64,000 nucleotides of DNA from Spirodela intermedia (GCA_902729315.2 LR746266.1:6316259-6380258); one strand, 5' to 3'; positions 37,501 through 49,411 are shown, numbered from the stretch's first letter. Translations and numbers: made by a program. The notes: generated by a model not told the origin, from the sequence alone.

Positions 37501-40414
37501 AGGGACATTAAAACTTGAGGTTCAAAGGGATCTTATTCGTCAAGAAATCAAGAAGGTCAACTCTGTAGCTAGTTCCCAGAACATGAGTATCACAATTATG
37601 AAACCTTACAATAAGTAAAGGGTTCTGCTGATTACGTGAACAGCTCTGCTGGTAGGTTGTGAACCTAGGCATTTTCTAAACTCAGGCCAAGAATCCCACA
37701 TTCTACATAAGTCAAAGTCAAAGTATCCCAAGAAACTCCTTTATCCACATCTTCAATCTCAGTCATCTCTCCCTTCCTTCAGTTCCTCAGTTTGGTTCTT
37801 CCACTTCTTGAGTTATGAGAGGGTGACAAACCAGATCACAATGGTTTGGTACAAAAGCTTTACACGTACTTCACCTAAAAAAATATGGCATCAATGGGAA
37901 TGGAAAAGTTCATTTCCACAAACAAAGGGAGTAAGATAGGGTCGTCCTTGTTCCCAAGATGTTACTTGATTCTAAAAGAAAACTACAGTATGGGACATAC
38001 GACTGGTTATACAAGTGATGTTTACGGGGGTAGAGAGATATTTTTTACACAACAAGTATGGTTGTTTATCATAGTACGGCAGGAGAGTGGTGTTCATGGC
38101 AACAAAAAAACCCCACGATGAACAGATTTATCAGCTAGCGGATATATTGGAATCAGTTGCCGAATAGTTTCTAGCAATGGAAATATGCTACTGGAAATCA
38201 GAGGACAAACATTAAACTGAATCACTTTAACCCATTAGTAAAGTGGGGAAACTAAAGGTGGGGCTATTGACAAGGAGAATCCTGCATGGTTAACTACTTT
38301 TACATGGTCGGCAATGAAAGTATAACTTAGGGATCTAATGTCCAGAAATTATGTCTAGAGAGACTAACTTCAACTTGAAACTGGGAAATACATTATTTCA
38401 GTTTTTTTCTTCTTTTTAATGCACCATGAGACGCATCACCACAGTTCTCCGGCTATGCTATTGAATAAAAAAATTCATTGTTGGATCACACGCCTCCAAA
38501 GAATAGCAGAGGAAGAGAAAATTAGAAATGAAAACTGCTACTGATGGGGAGAGTGCTATGTTCGATGAACACAAAGAAACATTACCCACACATATCAAAA
38601 GGTTATTCTTTTTTTAAAACTTTAACTTCATCAAAGATTCAACACAACAAATAGCGGCAAAACTATCCTTTTGAAAGCAGACAGAGTGAGTTCAATATAC
38701 TGTAGCCAAACCTTTCTGAACTTCACGGTTACATCCCTCAGGCAATTGCATCCAGCAATCCGAAGTCCAACGGATGCCCCAAAAATACGACTCAGAAACC
38801 ATGCCAGTAGTCTGGAAAAGAATCTAGAAGAAACAGGTAATTGTCAGATATTGAAAAGAAAGGGCCAGCCATCCAATTCTTCACTAATTGTCTAAAAGGG
38901 AGTTAACTTTAAAATCATGTTTGCATTCATAATAACCAACACAAGAAAAAATGTACAATCAAAAAATTTAGCATGTAACTTGTATTCAGAATCCTGAAAG
39001 ACAATTGTCGAATTTATATCAATGGAGACGAAGGATTTTGAAAGCAATTGACAATGTGCACGAATATCTATTTCCTGCTCGGGTTTAAATGAATCTGTCT
39101 CGTAAACATTAATGATGGATATGTACACGGAACGCCATCTGAGCATGTAAACTAAAACGAGGGCCATTGAAAAGTGTTTCGAGTGAAAAGTAACTATCAT
39201 TGAACTTTAGACTGGCAAACACTGTCTCTTATTCACCACTTTAATGAATAACATATTTTATCTGACAAACCGAAAAAGATTTTCTATCTGACAAACCGAA
39301 TAGCAAAGCAAAAGGGTGTTAATTGAATCTGGCCTGCTCTGAGCCTTAACTAAATTATGACCGTCAATTAGAGAATCAAAAGTGCAGGATAACTCCTTTA
39401 CATGCAGTTACTGTGCGTGAGGATCTGTGAAAAGTCCTGTCACATACATTCTGAGCTTAACTCCATCAAACGTCACAGAGTACAAGTATACAAGGGTTAC
39501 TGAGACAACAATTATGTCCCTGTTTGGCAAATAGTCATCTTGCCCGTTCACAAGAGAAGGAAAGTCTCAAATCCTCCTCAAATGCCAGGTTCCCACCGAA
39601 GAATCTTTCCAACAAGCAATCAGAGCGAGCCAAAGTACGAGGTAAGGAGGAGTAAGAGGCATCGTAAATCTAAACACCTGCCAAGTGCTACAATTTGACC
39701 GCTGCCTATGTGTTACTAACTATGGACGAAAAACTGATGTTTACCCTTCTGACAGAACCGACTCAACAAATGCACAGATCCATCTATAACATTTCGGCGA
39801 TTGAATCAACTGTCTCAGTATGTTTATGCATGGTTTATCACTATTCAGAAGGCAAACTCGAGTTCAACTGGAGAAGCAGATTGTCAAATTAACCTTCAAG
39901 AGGTTTTCTGATTTCTAACAGGGCCACGCTAGTTGCTAATCTATTTCAAGAACGAGACTCCGACAACCAGCAAGTTTCGTTTTCCACCTACCTAATCAGT
40001 AATACCCCAAGTCATACTCTGCTTCTCAAACAATTCAATCACCGGGAAAAAAACAACAAGGTAGCCGCACCGAGTCCTCTGATTGTTTAAAACTGCGAAT
40101 CCATCGAAACTGTCAAAAGACGAGGTCCAACGGGAAGGCCATCTAGCGAAAAGATAAAATTAGCGCCCCAAACCCATAGGTTTTCCGTCCAGTGACAACA
40201 TCGACGAGCTGGTTTTCAAAGTGAAGGATGAGTCGGTCGTCGGGTTGCTGATAAATCCGACCAGCGACAACACAAATGAGTGAATTTTCAAAATTCCAGA
40301 CAACTCCTTGGAGATAATGATAAGCCCAAGTTCGGAGGCTCACTTGACGACGACCCAACCGAGGATGCAGACCAGAAGGAACACGTAGAGGAACTTGACA
40401 GGGGATGACGCCAT
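15685..40414 (-). CDS. SAB: SABRE-type bridge-like lipid transfer protein (BLTP2/Hobbit/FMP27 family), complete
   Basis: Homologous to Arabidopsis SABRE and maize APT1, rod-like lipid-transfer proteins of the Hobbit/FMP27 group thought to act at ER-plasma membrane contacts and needed for cell expansion and tip growth. Twenty-three exons join in frame to about 2,630 codons, close to the roughly 2,600 of known plant members: 40414-40344, 38811-38712, 36357-36091, 35780-35524, 34748-34526, 33389-33216, 33125-33048, 32339-32088, 30919-28865, 26989-25141, 24587-24484, 23933-23580, 23416-23298, 21923-21671, 20439-20215, 20056-19917, 19734-19662, 18227-18126, 18041-17853, 17679-17338, 17254-17087, 16427-16037, 15791-15685. 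Exon 1 gives [20 protein letters not shown], a hydrophobic N-terminal anchor. [40 protein letters not shown] and the C-terminal [15 protein letters not shown] are signature segments. All introns are GT-AG except the one after 17087, which has a GC donor. Boundaries may be off by a base. Confidence 0.93.
18228..19661 (-). other. SABRE intron 17
   Basis: About 1.4 kb, AT-rich, no coding signal. The junction is secure because LELFQ (end of exon 17) and [13 protein letters not shown] (start of exon 18) are contiguous in the family. Confidence 0.6.
20676..21059 (+). pseudogene. Antisense ORF in a SABRE intron containing a plastid ndhK fragment
   Basis: A 127-codon open frame runs opposite to SABRE in the intron between exons 14 and 15. 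About 25 of its residues ([20 protein letters not shown], then KLRKK) match plastid NdhK, a subunit of the chloroplast NDH complex, with a single change from my recollection of the family (VIT for AIT). The mitochondrial/nuclear homologue of this subunit has a different sequence here, so the source is plastid DNA. The matching DNA, about 20955-21026, lies between two copies of AAGCCTCCT at 20946-20954 and 21027-21035. Sequence on either side is not ndhK and I do not recognise it. The open frame is probably fortuitous and there is no evidence of a functional product. Confidence 0.7.
21924..23297 (-). other. SABRE intron 13
   Basis: About 1.4 kb between donor CCCAA|GTAAG and an acceptor at 21924. 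AT-rich. The short open frames on both strands have no family features. Confidence 0.5.
26990..28864 (-). other. SABRE intron 9
   Basis: About 1.9 kb separating the two giant exons (2,055 and 1,849 nt). It is AT-rich, and I find no nested gene, LTR or clear inverted repeat. The donor is CAG|GTGAGG and the acceptor CACAG. Confidence 0.55.
30920..32087 (-). other. SABRE intron 8 with a long GA microsatellite
   Basis: About 1.2 kb. Contains an uninterrupted GA tract of about 43 bp at 31457-31499, among the longest in the window. On the transcribed minus strand it is a CU tract. Confidence 0.6.
36358..38711 (-). other. SABRE intron 2
   Basis: About 2.35 kb, the longest SABRE intron. It is AT-rich with scattered short open frames. 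I see no transposon ends or nested gene. Flanking exons are secure because FRK and GAVESVS are adjacent in the family. Confidence 0.5.
38812..40343 (-). other. SABRE intron 1
   Basis: About 1.5 kb. It splits the N-terminal hydrophobic region: 24 codons of the anchor are in exon 1 and the [15 protein letters not shown] part is in exon 2. No other feature was noticed. Confidence 0.5.
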
Positions 40415-41437
40415 GGGAGCCGTATCGCGATCCTTCGGGCGCCGGACCACAGCAGCTCGAGTACCGTGCTTTCTCAAAAACGGCACACCACATGCCTTCG
40501 AACCCGTCGACGGAAGCGATCGGCGAAAACCCTAGCGAGAGGACGACCACAGCCGGGAGGACGACATCGCCGCGGTGGCTGGGGCAAGCCCGAATTCGCG
40601 TGATCTACTCCACAGCCGGGAGAGATCATACGCGGCGGGGGAGGACGAAACGATCAATGGCGGTGGTGGTGGCCGCGGGGAACGCGCACGCCCGTTCTGC
40701 CGTCTCTCTCCATCTCCCTCTCCTCTCCCTCTCGCCCGGGGAAGGACGGGGCTGGTCGCCTTCTGGATCTGACGGCTCCACTGCTCCGCCTCCCCCGCTC
40801 TCCCTCCCCCGCGGGCCCCGTCAACGAGACAAGCGGGACCGCTCGCAGGTCTTACGTTATGCCCCACGTCCGCTCCCGCCCTCGAGAGTCCACGGATTTC
40901 GAGCCCCACTCACGTACGTTCGATGCGCACAGAATCCTTTCTTCTTTCTTTTGTCGTCACGTAACGGGTCAACCCCCCACCCACATCCCCTCGGGTCAAC
41001 ACCGAACGGGCCAGGGCATGCGAACGAGCTCAGTAAATGAACTGCAAGGGAGTCTGCTCAGAAGCAGGTACCGACGAAGGCACGTGGTTGAAAGAGCTCT
41101 GCTCCTGTCTGGTTTCCATCGCACGAGTTCCCTGCATGGCCCTGCTTTCTCACCCCGTCCCCTCCCCTCCCCTCCTCTCCCCTCTTCCTCTTCTGCAAGG
41201 GAGGCCAAGGCCCCCCTCCCCATGAACAATATCGCATGTATGAGAGACCAAGATCAAAGAATCAGAGTTGGTAGGAATCTGGAGCAGCAGCACAGACGCC
41301 GTCGCGGGACGGTGGGGTTGGGGGTTGTCCTCCCCTCCCCTCCCCCCAGCGATGGCTTTCCGACACCAAAAGACGCTTCCCCTCGGAGCTCGGCGAGGCT
41401 GCCCTTCACCAACCCAGACTCGGGGGCAACCCAAGAT
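40415..41437. promoter_or_regulatory. SABRE 5' flank and GT47 3' flank
   Basis: About 1 kb between two minus-strand genes: the SABRE promoter and 5' UTR nearest 40415 and the GT47 3' UTR nearest 41437. GC-rich, with overlapping open frames on both strands that have no family features. I cannot point to a specific core promoter element. Confidence 0.4.
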
Positions 41438-43908
41438 TCAGTACTTGATCACGTGGCGGCGAAGCCAGAGCTCGAACATCACCATGTGGAATGCATCGTG
41501 GGGCACCGGAGGTGAGTGCCACTCGAAATGCTTCTGGACCTGATCGCACACAGTTAGAGCAGCATCAACATCTCATTAATCGTCGTCGTCAATGATGATG
41601 ATGATGATATTGTGGTTAAGAACATGTCACAGATCCAGCATTCTCTGGCCAAAAGAATACCTCAACCAGCCTCTTGTGCAACATGGCAAACTTCTCGTCG
41701 GATATGGACTTGAGAATTTGCTTAAGGTTGTAAACATCACTCTCCTTGAGTACGAGAGAGAACTTCCGCCAATCGAGGATATCATTGAACGGAAGATCAT
41801 AGTAGTTGGACAGAATGACTGAAAGGAACAGCAACAACATCCATAGAACATCAAATCGAAGATCAGAAAGAGAAAGTACTGCACAGAGAGAAAATGGGTA
41901 CAAAGAAGAGACAAGGAATCTGTTTCAATCCCTGGAACAAATTCGTTTGAATTTGTTTGAATTTGTTCCGGGGATTCTCATTGAATAAGATCCCTACCAC
42001 GCACAGCAGCAACAAGTTTCTCACCTGGAACACATCCATAGTGAATGGAATCAGCTATGCGAGCACTGTTAACCTGGGAACCACCCGGGCATATGCAAAA
42101 CTTGGTTCTATAGAAACTCTTCTGATAAACAAGCTCCCCAATAGCTCTATTGATTCGATTATTGCTGATAGCAAGCTCTGTGTCGTTCTCCCATACACGC
42201 GCTAGAATAACTCTTATTCTAGAGTTGCGGTGCCCGGCCCAGAACCCGAGTATTGTCCTGAAAGATGGTCGTAAAGTTAGTTAAACCGTGCCGATTCCCA
42301 AAGCAAAAAAATAAAAAATTGGAGAACCAAGACTCGACTGAAAAGAATCCATAAGAAAGCTCTCATTCGGTCAGAAGAGGATCATGTTTCTGTGTTGGAA
42401 ACCCATATTTCTGTGAGAACGTGTTGATAAGTTCCTCGCTCCCAGCAGGTAAAATAACTATCCTATGTTGATCCCCATGGTCTCATGTTACCATTTTGCC
42501 TTTGCTCTTCCATATATTCTGCCATTTTCAGGTCGGGATGACAGTGGGTTGACGCAAGTTTAGTACTCCAACACAGGCAAATGATACAGCAAGCTCCACA
42601 GAATACCATTGCAAAGCCAAAAGTCTCAAAATGAAATGCAACTAAATTCCATCGGTAACAGGAGATATTACTCAACGAGAGCAACCTTCATGAGTGGCCA
42701 ACCTGTTCTCGATGTCGTTTCCTCCTGCTGGGAGGGGAAATGGCTGTAGCACTTGAGGCAAGGCAACGTCCTTGTGAGGGATGTACCCCACATCATAGCT
42801 CGGGGAGCAGACGACTCGGATAGCATTCTTAACAAGTAAAGCTAGCCCCTCAGTTGCCCTCACCCCGACATCATGGCATGTTACAAAGAAATGATCTGCT
42901 CCCAGTGTCCTGTTCCAATAAGGGTACTTTGCTATCAAGCTCTCCACATAGTTCCGTACAATGACAGTCATGTTCTCATATGATATTCCCTGAAAGATGA
43001 TTTGGAAAGCACCGAGATGAAGCGATTCCTCAACAGAGCACCTCGATAATCAAAGTAAGTCTCCGATCATACCCAGTTCTGATCTGAGAATGGATTTTAC
43101 CTTGCCCCGCATTTTGTGGCAGGAGATGGGGATGAAGAACAGGTCCGCCTTTTCAGGGTCCTCGGTGCGGAACGAGCTCTCGTGTATGTTTTGAAAGAAG
43201 TAGCCCTCACTGGCGTACTTGCCCGTCAGCTTCCGAGGCGTCTGATAGTACGTATTCGGATCGCCGTCCTGGTACACGAATACCTTGAAGTTCCTCATCA
43301 TCTCCTCGTAGTTCCCCCAGAACACCTCCGGCGTGTGGTACACATCGGACAGGAAAGAGGGAACACCTTTGGTAGAGGCAAAATTATCTCTTCTACCTGG
43401 AACCACCTTCGCCGACAAGGAGAAGAGACGTGAGAAGGGTCATCACCGGCCCTATACTACTGAAAATAATTTAGAGAGAATAGAGGTGGAGTAGCGCTAA
43501 CACCAGCACAACACGATCCTTCGACAACATTGTAAAGTGTCGAACACAGGAAAATTTCACACCAGTGAACACCGGTCACGGCGTGAATTCTCAGAAAAAG
43601 AGTACTCTCGGAGAAAAGCCCCATCGATACGAACATGGGAAAATATCCCGATCCATACAGAATGACAGCCTTCCTCCAGAAACAAAGCATCTCCAAGCCT
43701 AACGACTATTCCCCAAATTCGCACAGAAGAAGAATGTTGCCGACGAATCCAGGGATCCACGGGACATAGACGCGAGATACCTCGTGGGAGCCGGAGGAGA
43801 CATCGACGCGGTACTGGGGAGGGGCCTGGAGGGACCGGAGGGAGATGAAGCTGAGGACGAGGAGGCCGGCCAACGGGACAGTGAGCAGGGAGAGGCGCTT
43901 CCCGCCCA
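41438..43908 (-). CDS. GT47 exostosin-family glycosyltransferase
   Basis: Plant GT47 proteins are Golgi type II membrane glycosyltransferases that build cell-wall polysaccharides. Six exons join in frame to about 404 residues: 43908-43781, 43406-43101, 42989-42703, 42257-42026, 41818-41661, 41539-41438. The start MGGKRLSLLTVPLAGLLVLS gives a short cytosolic tail and a signal anchor (about residues 8-25). Exostosin-domain segments are VFVYQDGDPNTYYQTPRKLT, ADLFFIPISCHKMRGK, WNRTLGADHFFVTCHDVGVR and CSPSYDVGYIPHKDVALP. The distal part has CPGGSQVNSARIADSIHYGC followed by VILSNYYDLPFNDILDW, typical of the nucleotide-sugar end. The C-terminus is VQKHFEWHSPPVPHDAFHMV ... RRHVIKY. The exact subclade and substrate are not determinable here. 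Splice sites are GT-AG, and the last exon is only 34 codons including the stop. Confidence 0.9.
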
Positions 43909-44442
43909 TCCCAAGAGGTCCCCGGCGCCCACTCGATCTGGCTCGCCGTCGGATCTCGCCCGGAGGAGAAGAGCGACAAACAGGGGCACAGCTGCCGCTG
44001 AGTAAGCGGGGTAGTGGGGTGGGGTGGGGGACCATTTGGGCCCGTGGATCGAACGGCGGAACCCCCGTCCTCTCGCAGATCACACCCTTGGTGCGCAACC
44101 CATGATTTGGTTGCGCCGCGGATAAACGTACCGCGAAAGGAACGAGCGTCATCATCATCAACGAGACTCGGAGTCATCCTCGCGTGAATAATTTTTTAGA
44201 ATAATATTCACTCCTTAAATGGTTAGAAAATCACAGTAATTGGAGCAATAACCAGATTCTTCGGAAAATAATCCATTCCGGGTAATAGTATATATGCCAT
44301 TTTTTTTCTTCTTCTTTTGCATAATAAATGGCTGCTGAATGGCACGTGCCTAAATCCACTCCCGACTCCGAGCGGCGGAGCCAGGGTTGCAGCAGAAAGA
44401 GGCCGTCCATCTCCGGCGGCGAAGAAGGCACTCGCCGGCGAG
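43909..44442. other. Spacer between the GT47 and GGP-like genes
   Basis: About 530 bp on the 5' side of GT47 and the 3' side of the GGP-like gene, both minus strand. It should hold the GT47 promoter and 5' UTR and the GGP 3' UTR. The short distance suggests a compact promoter. Confidence 0.4.
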
Positions 44443-45919
44443 CTACAGGGCCCCCTTGAGGAATCCCCGGCAGAGACTCTTCCACGCCTCCCCGTCCGGC
44501 TCGTGGGCGTCGACGCTCGCCTTGGCCGCCTCCACGTGCTGACTCTGCGGAACCCCGATCGCCAGTGTGAGAACGATCCGCCGGCGGCGACGATGGCAGG
44601 GGCGGCCGAGGAGGGGGAGGCGGAGGAGGAAGGGGGTGAGACTGGAGACTGGCCTGGATGAGATCCCGCTGACGGAGCCGGTCGAGGAGGTGGAGGAGAA
44701 TGTCCTTGTTGTACTCCGGGTGGCCCTGGATGCCCATGATGTGCTCCCCGCACCGGAACATCTCCACCCCCGTCTTCTCCGACCAGGCAATCACCTCCGC
44801 CCTCGCCGGCAGCTCAAGGACCTACGATGGCTCAAGTTTAGAGAGAGAGAGAGAGAGATGTGGTGTGTGTGGGTTTTGGATCATTCATTCCAAGCAAAAC
44901 CTCGTCGCGGTGGCACTGGATCACCCGTAGCGGCGACACGATCTTGAGGGCGGCCATCAGTTCGCAGGAGTTGGAAGAGACGTTGATGGCGGTCAACCCT
45001 ATGTCCCATCCGTTGATGGCCCGGCCCGTCTTCCCGCCCAGAGCCCGTCCCAGGATCTGCGAGGCAGAAAGATCCGTCAACACGACCAGGAAAGCTCTCA
45101 CAGCACCACGACAGCAGGATCAGAGCCAGGAGGGAGCCCCATGTGAATGGCGGGACAGAGCCCCCCGATTCTACTCTCCCACTCTGCTGGTCTTTTCTTG
45201 TCCCCGTCGGAGAGGAGAACGGCGGAGGAGGAGCACGTGGCCGTTGTCTTCCGAGGGCTACTATCCTCCGGCGAGGGAGGGGGGACCGCGCATCTGTGTG
45301 ATCGCCATGAATAGCGCTCAGTCACCACAAGACCAGGGATGCCAGTTGTGGTGGTTCGCGGATGAGGAGTCGCACTACCTTTGCGCTGAGCCCGCCGGTC
45401 GGTCTCCCGGTGGTGTCGAGTCAACGGCGAAAGATCGCCCGCAGCCAGCCGGAAAAGATTGGCTCAGTTTGGCGCCGAAATTCAGGAGAGTGATCAGATT
45501 TGACCGTTGCAGGAGCGAGAGATCTGTCGTCTGGTCCATCGAGGTCATAGTAGCCGAAGACGAGGAGAGAGAAAGAGAGAGAGGAAATGGGAACGGTGGG
45601 AGATACCCACCTGGTGGCCGAAGCAGATGCCGAGGATCTTCTTGCGCATAGAGTCGAGCGTCTGGAGAAGGGCGACGAGAGAGAGGATCCAGGAGTCGTT
45701 ACCGTCGGCGTCGCTGCAGCTGCCGGTGATGACGAAGCCGTCGTAGAACGGGAGCTGGTTGTCGGCGGGGAACTCCCCCTGGCAGACGCCGTAGACATCC
45801 CAGACCTCGCCCTCCTCCCCCAGCAGCTCCACGAAGACACTGAAGTAACCTCCGTACCTCTTCTTCACGTACTCGGAGTCCTCAGCACACAGCAGCACTG
45901 CAAACCTCTTCTTCTCCAT
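44443..45919 (-). CDS. Gamma-glutamyl peptidase-like class I glutamine amidotransferase (GGP family)
   Basis: Plant GGPs are cytosolic class I glutamine amidotransferase-fold hydrolases that remove gamma-glutamyl groups from glutathione conjugates, for example in glucosinolate and camalexin synthesis. Four exons, 45919-45611, 45056-44901, 44821-44654 and 44544-44443, join to 244 residues, close to the family's roughly 250. The nucleophile is Cys99 in ILGICFGHQ, and the partner His189 and Glu191 are in GIQGHPEY. ILGRALGGKTGRAINGWDIG follows the GHQ as in relatives, and the C-terminus is EAWKSLCRGFLKGAL. The last intron (about 109 bp) has no GT donor that keeps frame. Alignment to the family puts the junction at CAG|GCCAGT, a GC-AG intron. 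A TATA-like TGTATACATAAG lies about 120 bp upstream of the ATG. Physiological substrate unknown. Confidence 0.88.
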
Positions 45920-46029
45920 TCCCTTCGGGCAGACGACCCCCGCACCCCCACCACCCCGAGCGAGACAGAGACGGAGAGGCAGAGATGAGACGGAATGGGG
46001 ATTTGGGCCGTGCTCACTTGCTTCGCCGT

Positions 46030-46055
46030 AGAGACCTCTTATGTATACAATGAAG
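46030..46055 (-). promoter_or_regulatory. TATA-like element of the GGP-like gene
   Basis: The minus strand has TGTATACATAAG in an otherwise GC-rich flank, about 120 bp before the GGP start codon, preceded by a CT-rich stretch. Position and composition suit a core promoter. There is no direct evidence of use. Confidence 0.35.
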
Positions 46056-46632
46056 AGGAGAGAGAGGGAGGCTTGTGTGGGGTTGTAGGCCAGGATTGTG
46101 GACCTCGGAGGGGGAGGGAATAACATAAGAACCATTTTTATAAAATACGGGGAGATCACAGATACAGTGAATGAATGATGACCACGAGTTCATACGATTT
46201 GGGTAACTCTCAGACTAAGGAAATTCCTTGGATTGTCGCCCGAAGGAAGTTCGTGGTCGGCGCAGCAGCAGTAAACAGAGGTAGTGATCTCATCTATCTC
46301 TGCCCTTTCGACTGTGTCATTCACCAAGGAGGGGAGAAAAAGAGAGAGAGATGAGCCTCGTCCCCCTCGCTCAGATGAACTAGGCGTACTAAAAACCCTA
46401 AATCTTCTGGAGGGGGGGAGCCATCTCCAGAGTGGACACTGGAGCTGGGAATTCTGGGGATCTTGTCGACGCTGACGATCCGGGGCCAACAAGCACGTGT
46501 CCGCGCAGACATTGCAGGATGAGCTACCCAGACCTGCATGTGCTTAGAGCTTGCTTCTTATGTGCTAAAAAATATTATACGGAAGATCCCGAATACCTCT
46601 CGGGACATATATTTTTATATTAGATATCTGTT

Positions 46633-46678
<46 letters not shown>

Positions 46679-46793
46679 ACAGAGGCTCCCCATAAGAAAT
46701 AAGCCCATTGGCATGTTGTCTCCCGATTCCATGAGCTCCAGAACGATACTTACCGGGTAGGAAGAGGACAGGCGGAAAAATAGCTGACGCATG

Positions 46794-46825
<32 letters not shown>

Positions 46826-48418
46826 CCCAAACTTCCCAACTTGAGAGCCAACGGGGAACGGTCATGTTGTGGTGACGCAGCAGTCACTGTCGGGCGACGC
46901 CTCGAGCCACAAAAAGGTCCGCACCTAGGTGGGTTAGTCTCCGCGGGGAGATGCTTTCGTCGTCCTGTGCAAGCCGGGTAATGGACGGACGTCTGCCCCC
47001 CCCCGCGTGCAGAATCCGGCACTTGAACTCCTGTTTACAGAGATGCCCGAGAGCGACGAGTCTCGGTTCCGCGAGCTGAACGGCCGACGGTGGCGTCCGC
47101 GTCCTTGTTGTCGGTGGACTTTCCGGTGAGACTCTGCTTTCTTGCTGGCTGCCGCGTCATGGAGCATACGATCCGTGGCAACTGTTGGGCCCCAGCGCCG
47201 TCGGTGCCCCTATTAGATTAGGTTATCTTCAAATCCGCTCCAATATGGCAGGTCTCAGAGGGGACCTCATCCAGGGCAGCATACCAGAAGAGTGAAGAAC
47301 GAGGGAAGTGGGGGCCTGAAATGGAGAGATATATGCAGGCGATCACCGGGAGGTTGGGAGACCCGAATCAAGAAGACGAAGGTGGGGGAAGGATATGGCT
47401 GGCGTAGCGGCCAGTTCAGCGAGGTGCAGCGGCGGGGCTCGAGACGGAGGTCATATGCTTCCTTCCGTCTCTTCTCACCCACAAGCAGTCGACGAGGGAG
47501 GGGGTGCAGTTTGTGGTGCATGGGGATGTTCTCGGGACTTGACGGCACACCTTGCGGCGCCGCCGCCGGCCTCACGGTCGCCGGTGGATGGAGGCATGTG
47601 AGCTCGGCGAAGTAGGAGACCTCGGTGGTGGCCCCCGCGTCGCCAGGCTCCAGGTTCCTCGTGAGCACGAACCAGCGGTCCAGGTGTTGAGAAAATAACG
47701 CGACCCGTGCCGCATTTCACACCAGATCCCCTTTTAACGTCGGCCACGGCGAGAGAGAGAGGGAGGGAAGAGAGAGAGAGAGCTGCCAATCTGAGCCCGC
47801 AACTTTTCAGACCACAGGATCATCCTACGCTGAAAACCCTAGCCTTTGTGCACGGAAATGGACGACATTCAGGTAGAGTGATAGGGAGGCCTAAGCGGAG
47901 AGTTCTGGCGAACAGTTATCGCAGGATGTGTCCTTCACGAGGCGTAGCTGTTTCAAGTCGTCTGAACGACAACCGAAAATAAACTAAATCAGATCAGCGA
48001 TGCAGAATGGTTCCGATCGTCCACTTTCCGGAATCCGCGACGGTGCTAGCGAAAAGATGCAGCGGGAAGAGGAAAGATCACCGTAGCAAGAACAGACGAG
48101 GAAACTCGAGCATTCCGGATCACTATAAGCTAGTACATGAGAAAGTGGACGGCATGCAGCCGTTGGCCTTCCTATTATTCCAACAGGAGACAAGTGATTG
48201 GCCCGCTATGCAAAGAAGGAGATGAATGAACTCCATGAGAACGAGACCCCTAAGCGAGTCGGTGAATCCGTTTCAAGAAGGAAAAAAAATCAATTTTTCT
48301 TCCCGTTCCCCAGATTTTTCTGGTGCAAACTCGACGGCAAAGGAGATCCCGAAAAGATGGAAGAAATGGCGAGAGAAGAATTCAGGTGATGTTACATGGA
48401 TCGCCCGCCATTCCCCGG
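46056..48418. other. GC-rich intergenic region with microsatellites
   Basis: About 2.4 kb between the GGP-like gene and the Dof gene, both minus strand. It contains a GA tract of about 42 bp at 46634-46675 and a CT tract at 46800-46824. Overlapping open frames occur on both strands, but only a minus-strand segment at 47550-47695 looks even slightly protein-like (see findings). No confident gene. Confidence 0.4.
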
Positions 48419-49411
48419 TCATCGCAGTGCACCGAACGGATGCACGTCGCTCCATGTCGCAGTCCCGGTCCAGTCGTTGGGGGCGGCGAAGCTGTTGTCG
48501 TCGACGGTAGCCGTGTTGTCGGTGGAGTTCTCCAGGAAATATCCTGTGGCACCGCCGCCACGAGCGCCGCTCGCAGAGAGCTCCCTGGAGCTCGAGAATA
48601 AAAAGGATGCTGGAGGATGGTGGCGAGACAAAACATTGAAGACAGCCGCACCACCGGTCCCCTCCGTCGGGTGATGGCCTTCGCTGCCAAAGAACATAGC
48701 CAGCCTCTGCTGCTGCAGCTTCCAATGGAGGTCCTGGTTAATCGAGCTGAGAGACTCGATGGAGGTGGCGAGGTTTCTGTGTATGGACCCCATGCTCTCT
48801 TCAGAAGTCGTGGTGGCGGTTTCCCCCCGGCAGCCCATCTCGCTGAAGAAGGGCACCGCCGGGGCTGGGCAATCAAGGACGACCAGAGGGGTAGCACTTG
48901 CACCGACGGCGGCGGACGATGAGATGCCCCTAAATGGAAGGATCTGGCTGGCGCCGCCGCCGCCCGAGGTCCCGCAAACGGTCGAGTAGGCGTTGTAGCC
49001 GCCAAACTGAAAGAAACTCGGTTCCTGCATGGCGCGGCCATGGAGGTCTGAGGAGAGGCAGAAGGAGGATGTTGAGGAGGACAAGGATGCCATTGACCTT
49101 GATTTCCTGGTCTTGCGGGAGCCGCCGCCGAAGGGAACGTTGCGGAGGGCGCCGCCCTTGGTCCAATAGCGGCGGCAGGCCTTGCAGAAGTGGCGGGGCT
49201 GGGTGAGGCTGTAATTGTTGTAGTAGCAGAACTTGGTGTTGTACGAGTCGCACCGGGGGCACTTCAACCCCTGCTCCGGCGGCCTCGGCGATGCACCGCC
49301 GCTGCAGGCAGTAGTGTTGCTTCCTTCTGGGCCGTGAACACTACCCCCTGGAGCCGGGGTCATCATCTTCTCTTCTGAGGGCTCCCTCCTCCAATTTCCT
49401 TCTCGCGCCAT
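48419..49411 (-). CDS. Dof-type zinc-finger transcription factor
   Basis: Dof proteins are plant-specific nuclear regulators that bind AAAG-core sites. The intronless frame encodes 330 residues. The Dof domain spans about residues 48-100 with the CX2CX21CX2C ligands Cys51, Cys54, Cys76 and Cys79 ([20 protein letters not shown], then [20 protein letters not shown]). A basic stretch SRKTRKSRS follows at the domain end. The rest is Ser-, Gly- and Ala-rich, with [20 protein letters not shown] and [12 protein letters not shown] near residues 220-250 as in some monocot Dof subgroups. The C-terminal [16 protein letters not shown] resembles the Trp-containing activation-type end of related Dofs. A TATA-like TTTATATC lies about 60 bp upstream of the ATG. 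The subgroup assignment is tentative; the family is certain. Confidence 0.95.
   Translation of the reverse strand: MAREGNWRREPSEEKMMTPAPGGSVHGPEGSNTTACSGGASPRPPEQGLKCPRCDSYNTKFCYYNNYSLTQPRHFCKACRRYWTKGGALRNVPFGGGSRKTRKSRSMASLSSSTSSFCLSSDLHGRAMQEPSFFQFGGYNAYSTVCGTSGGGGASQILPFRGISSSAAVGASATPLVVLDCPAPAVPFFSEMGCRGETATTTSEESMGSIHRNLATSIESLSSINQDLHWKLQQQRLAMFFGSEGHHPTEGTGGAAVFNVLSRHHPPASFLFSSSRELSASGARGGGATGYFLENSTDNTATVDDNSFAAPNDWTGTATWSDVHPFGALR

Noticed and set aside
40405-41515. Overlapping plus-strand frames between SABRE and GT47
   Set aside because: They span the SABRE start and the GT47 3' end in a GC-rich flank, are rich in Pro/Ser/Arg and show no motif. A promoter/UTR reading is simpler.
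44860-45651. 263-codon plus-strand frame opposite the GGP-like gene
   Set aside because: Antisense to real exons and introns of the GGP-like gene; low-complexity Arg/Glu/Pro content.
48382-49041. 219-codon frame within the Dof gene
   Set aside because: Another reading frame of the Dof coding sequence, without a zinc finger.
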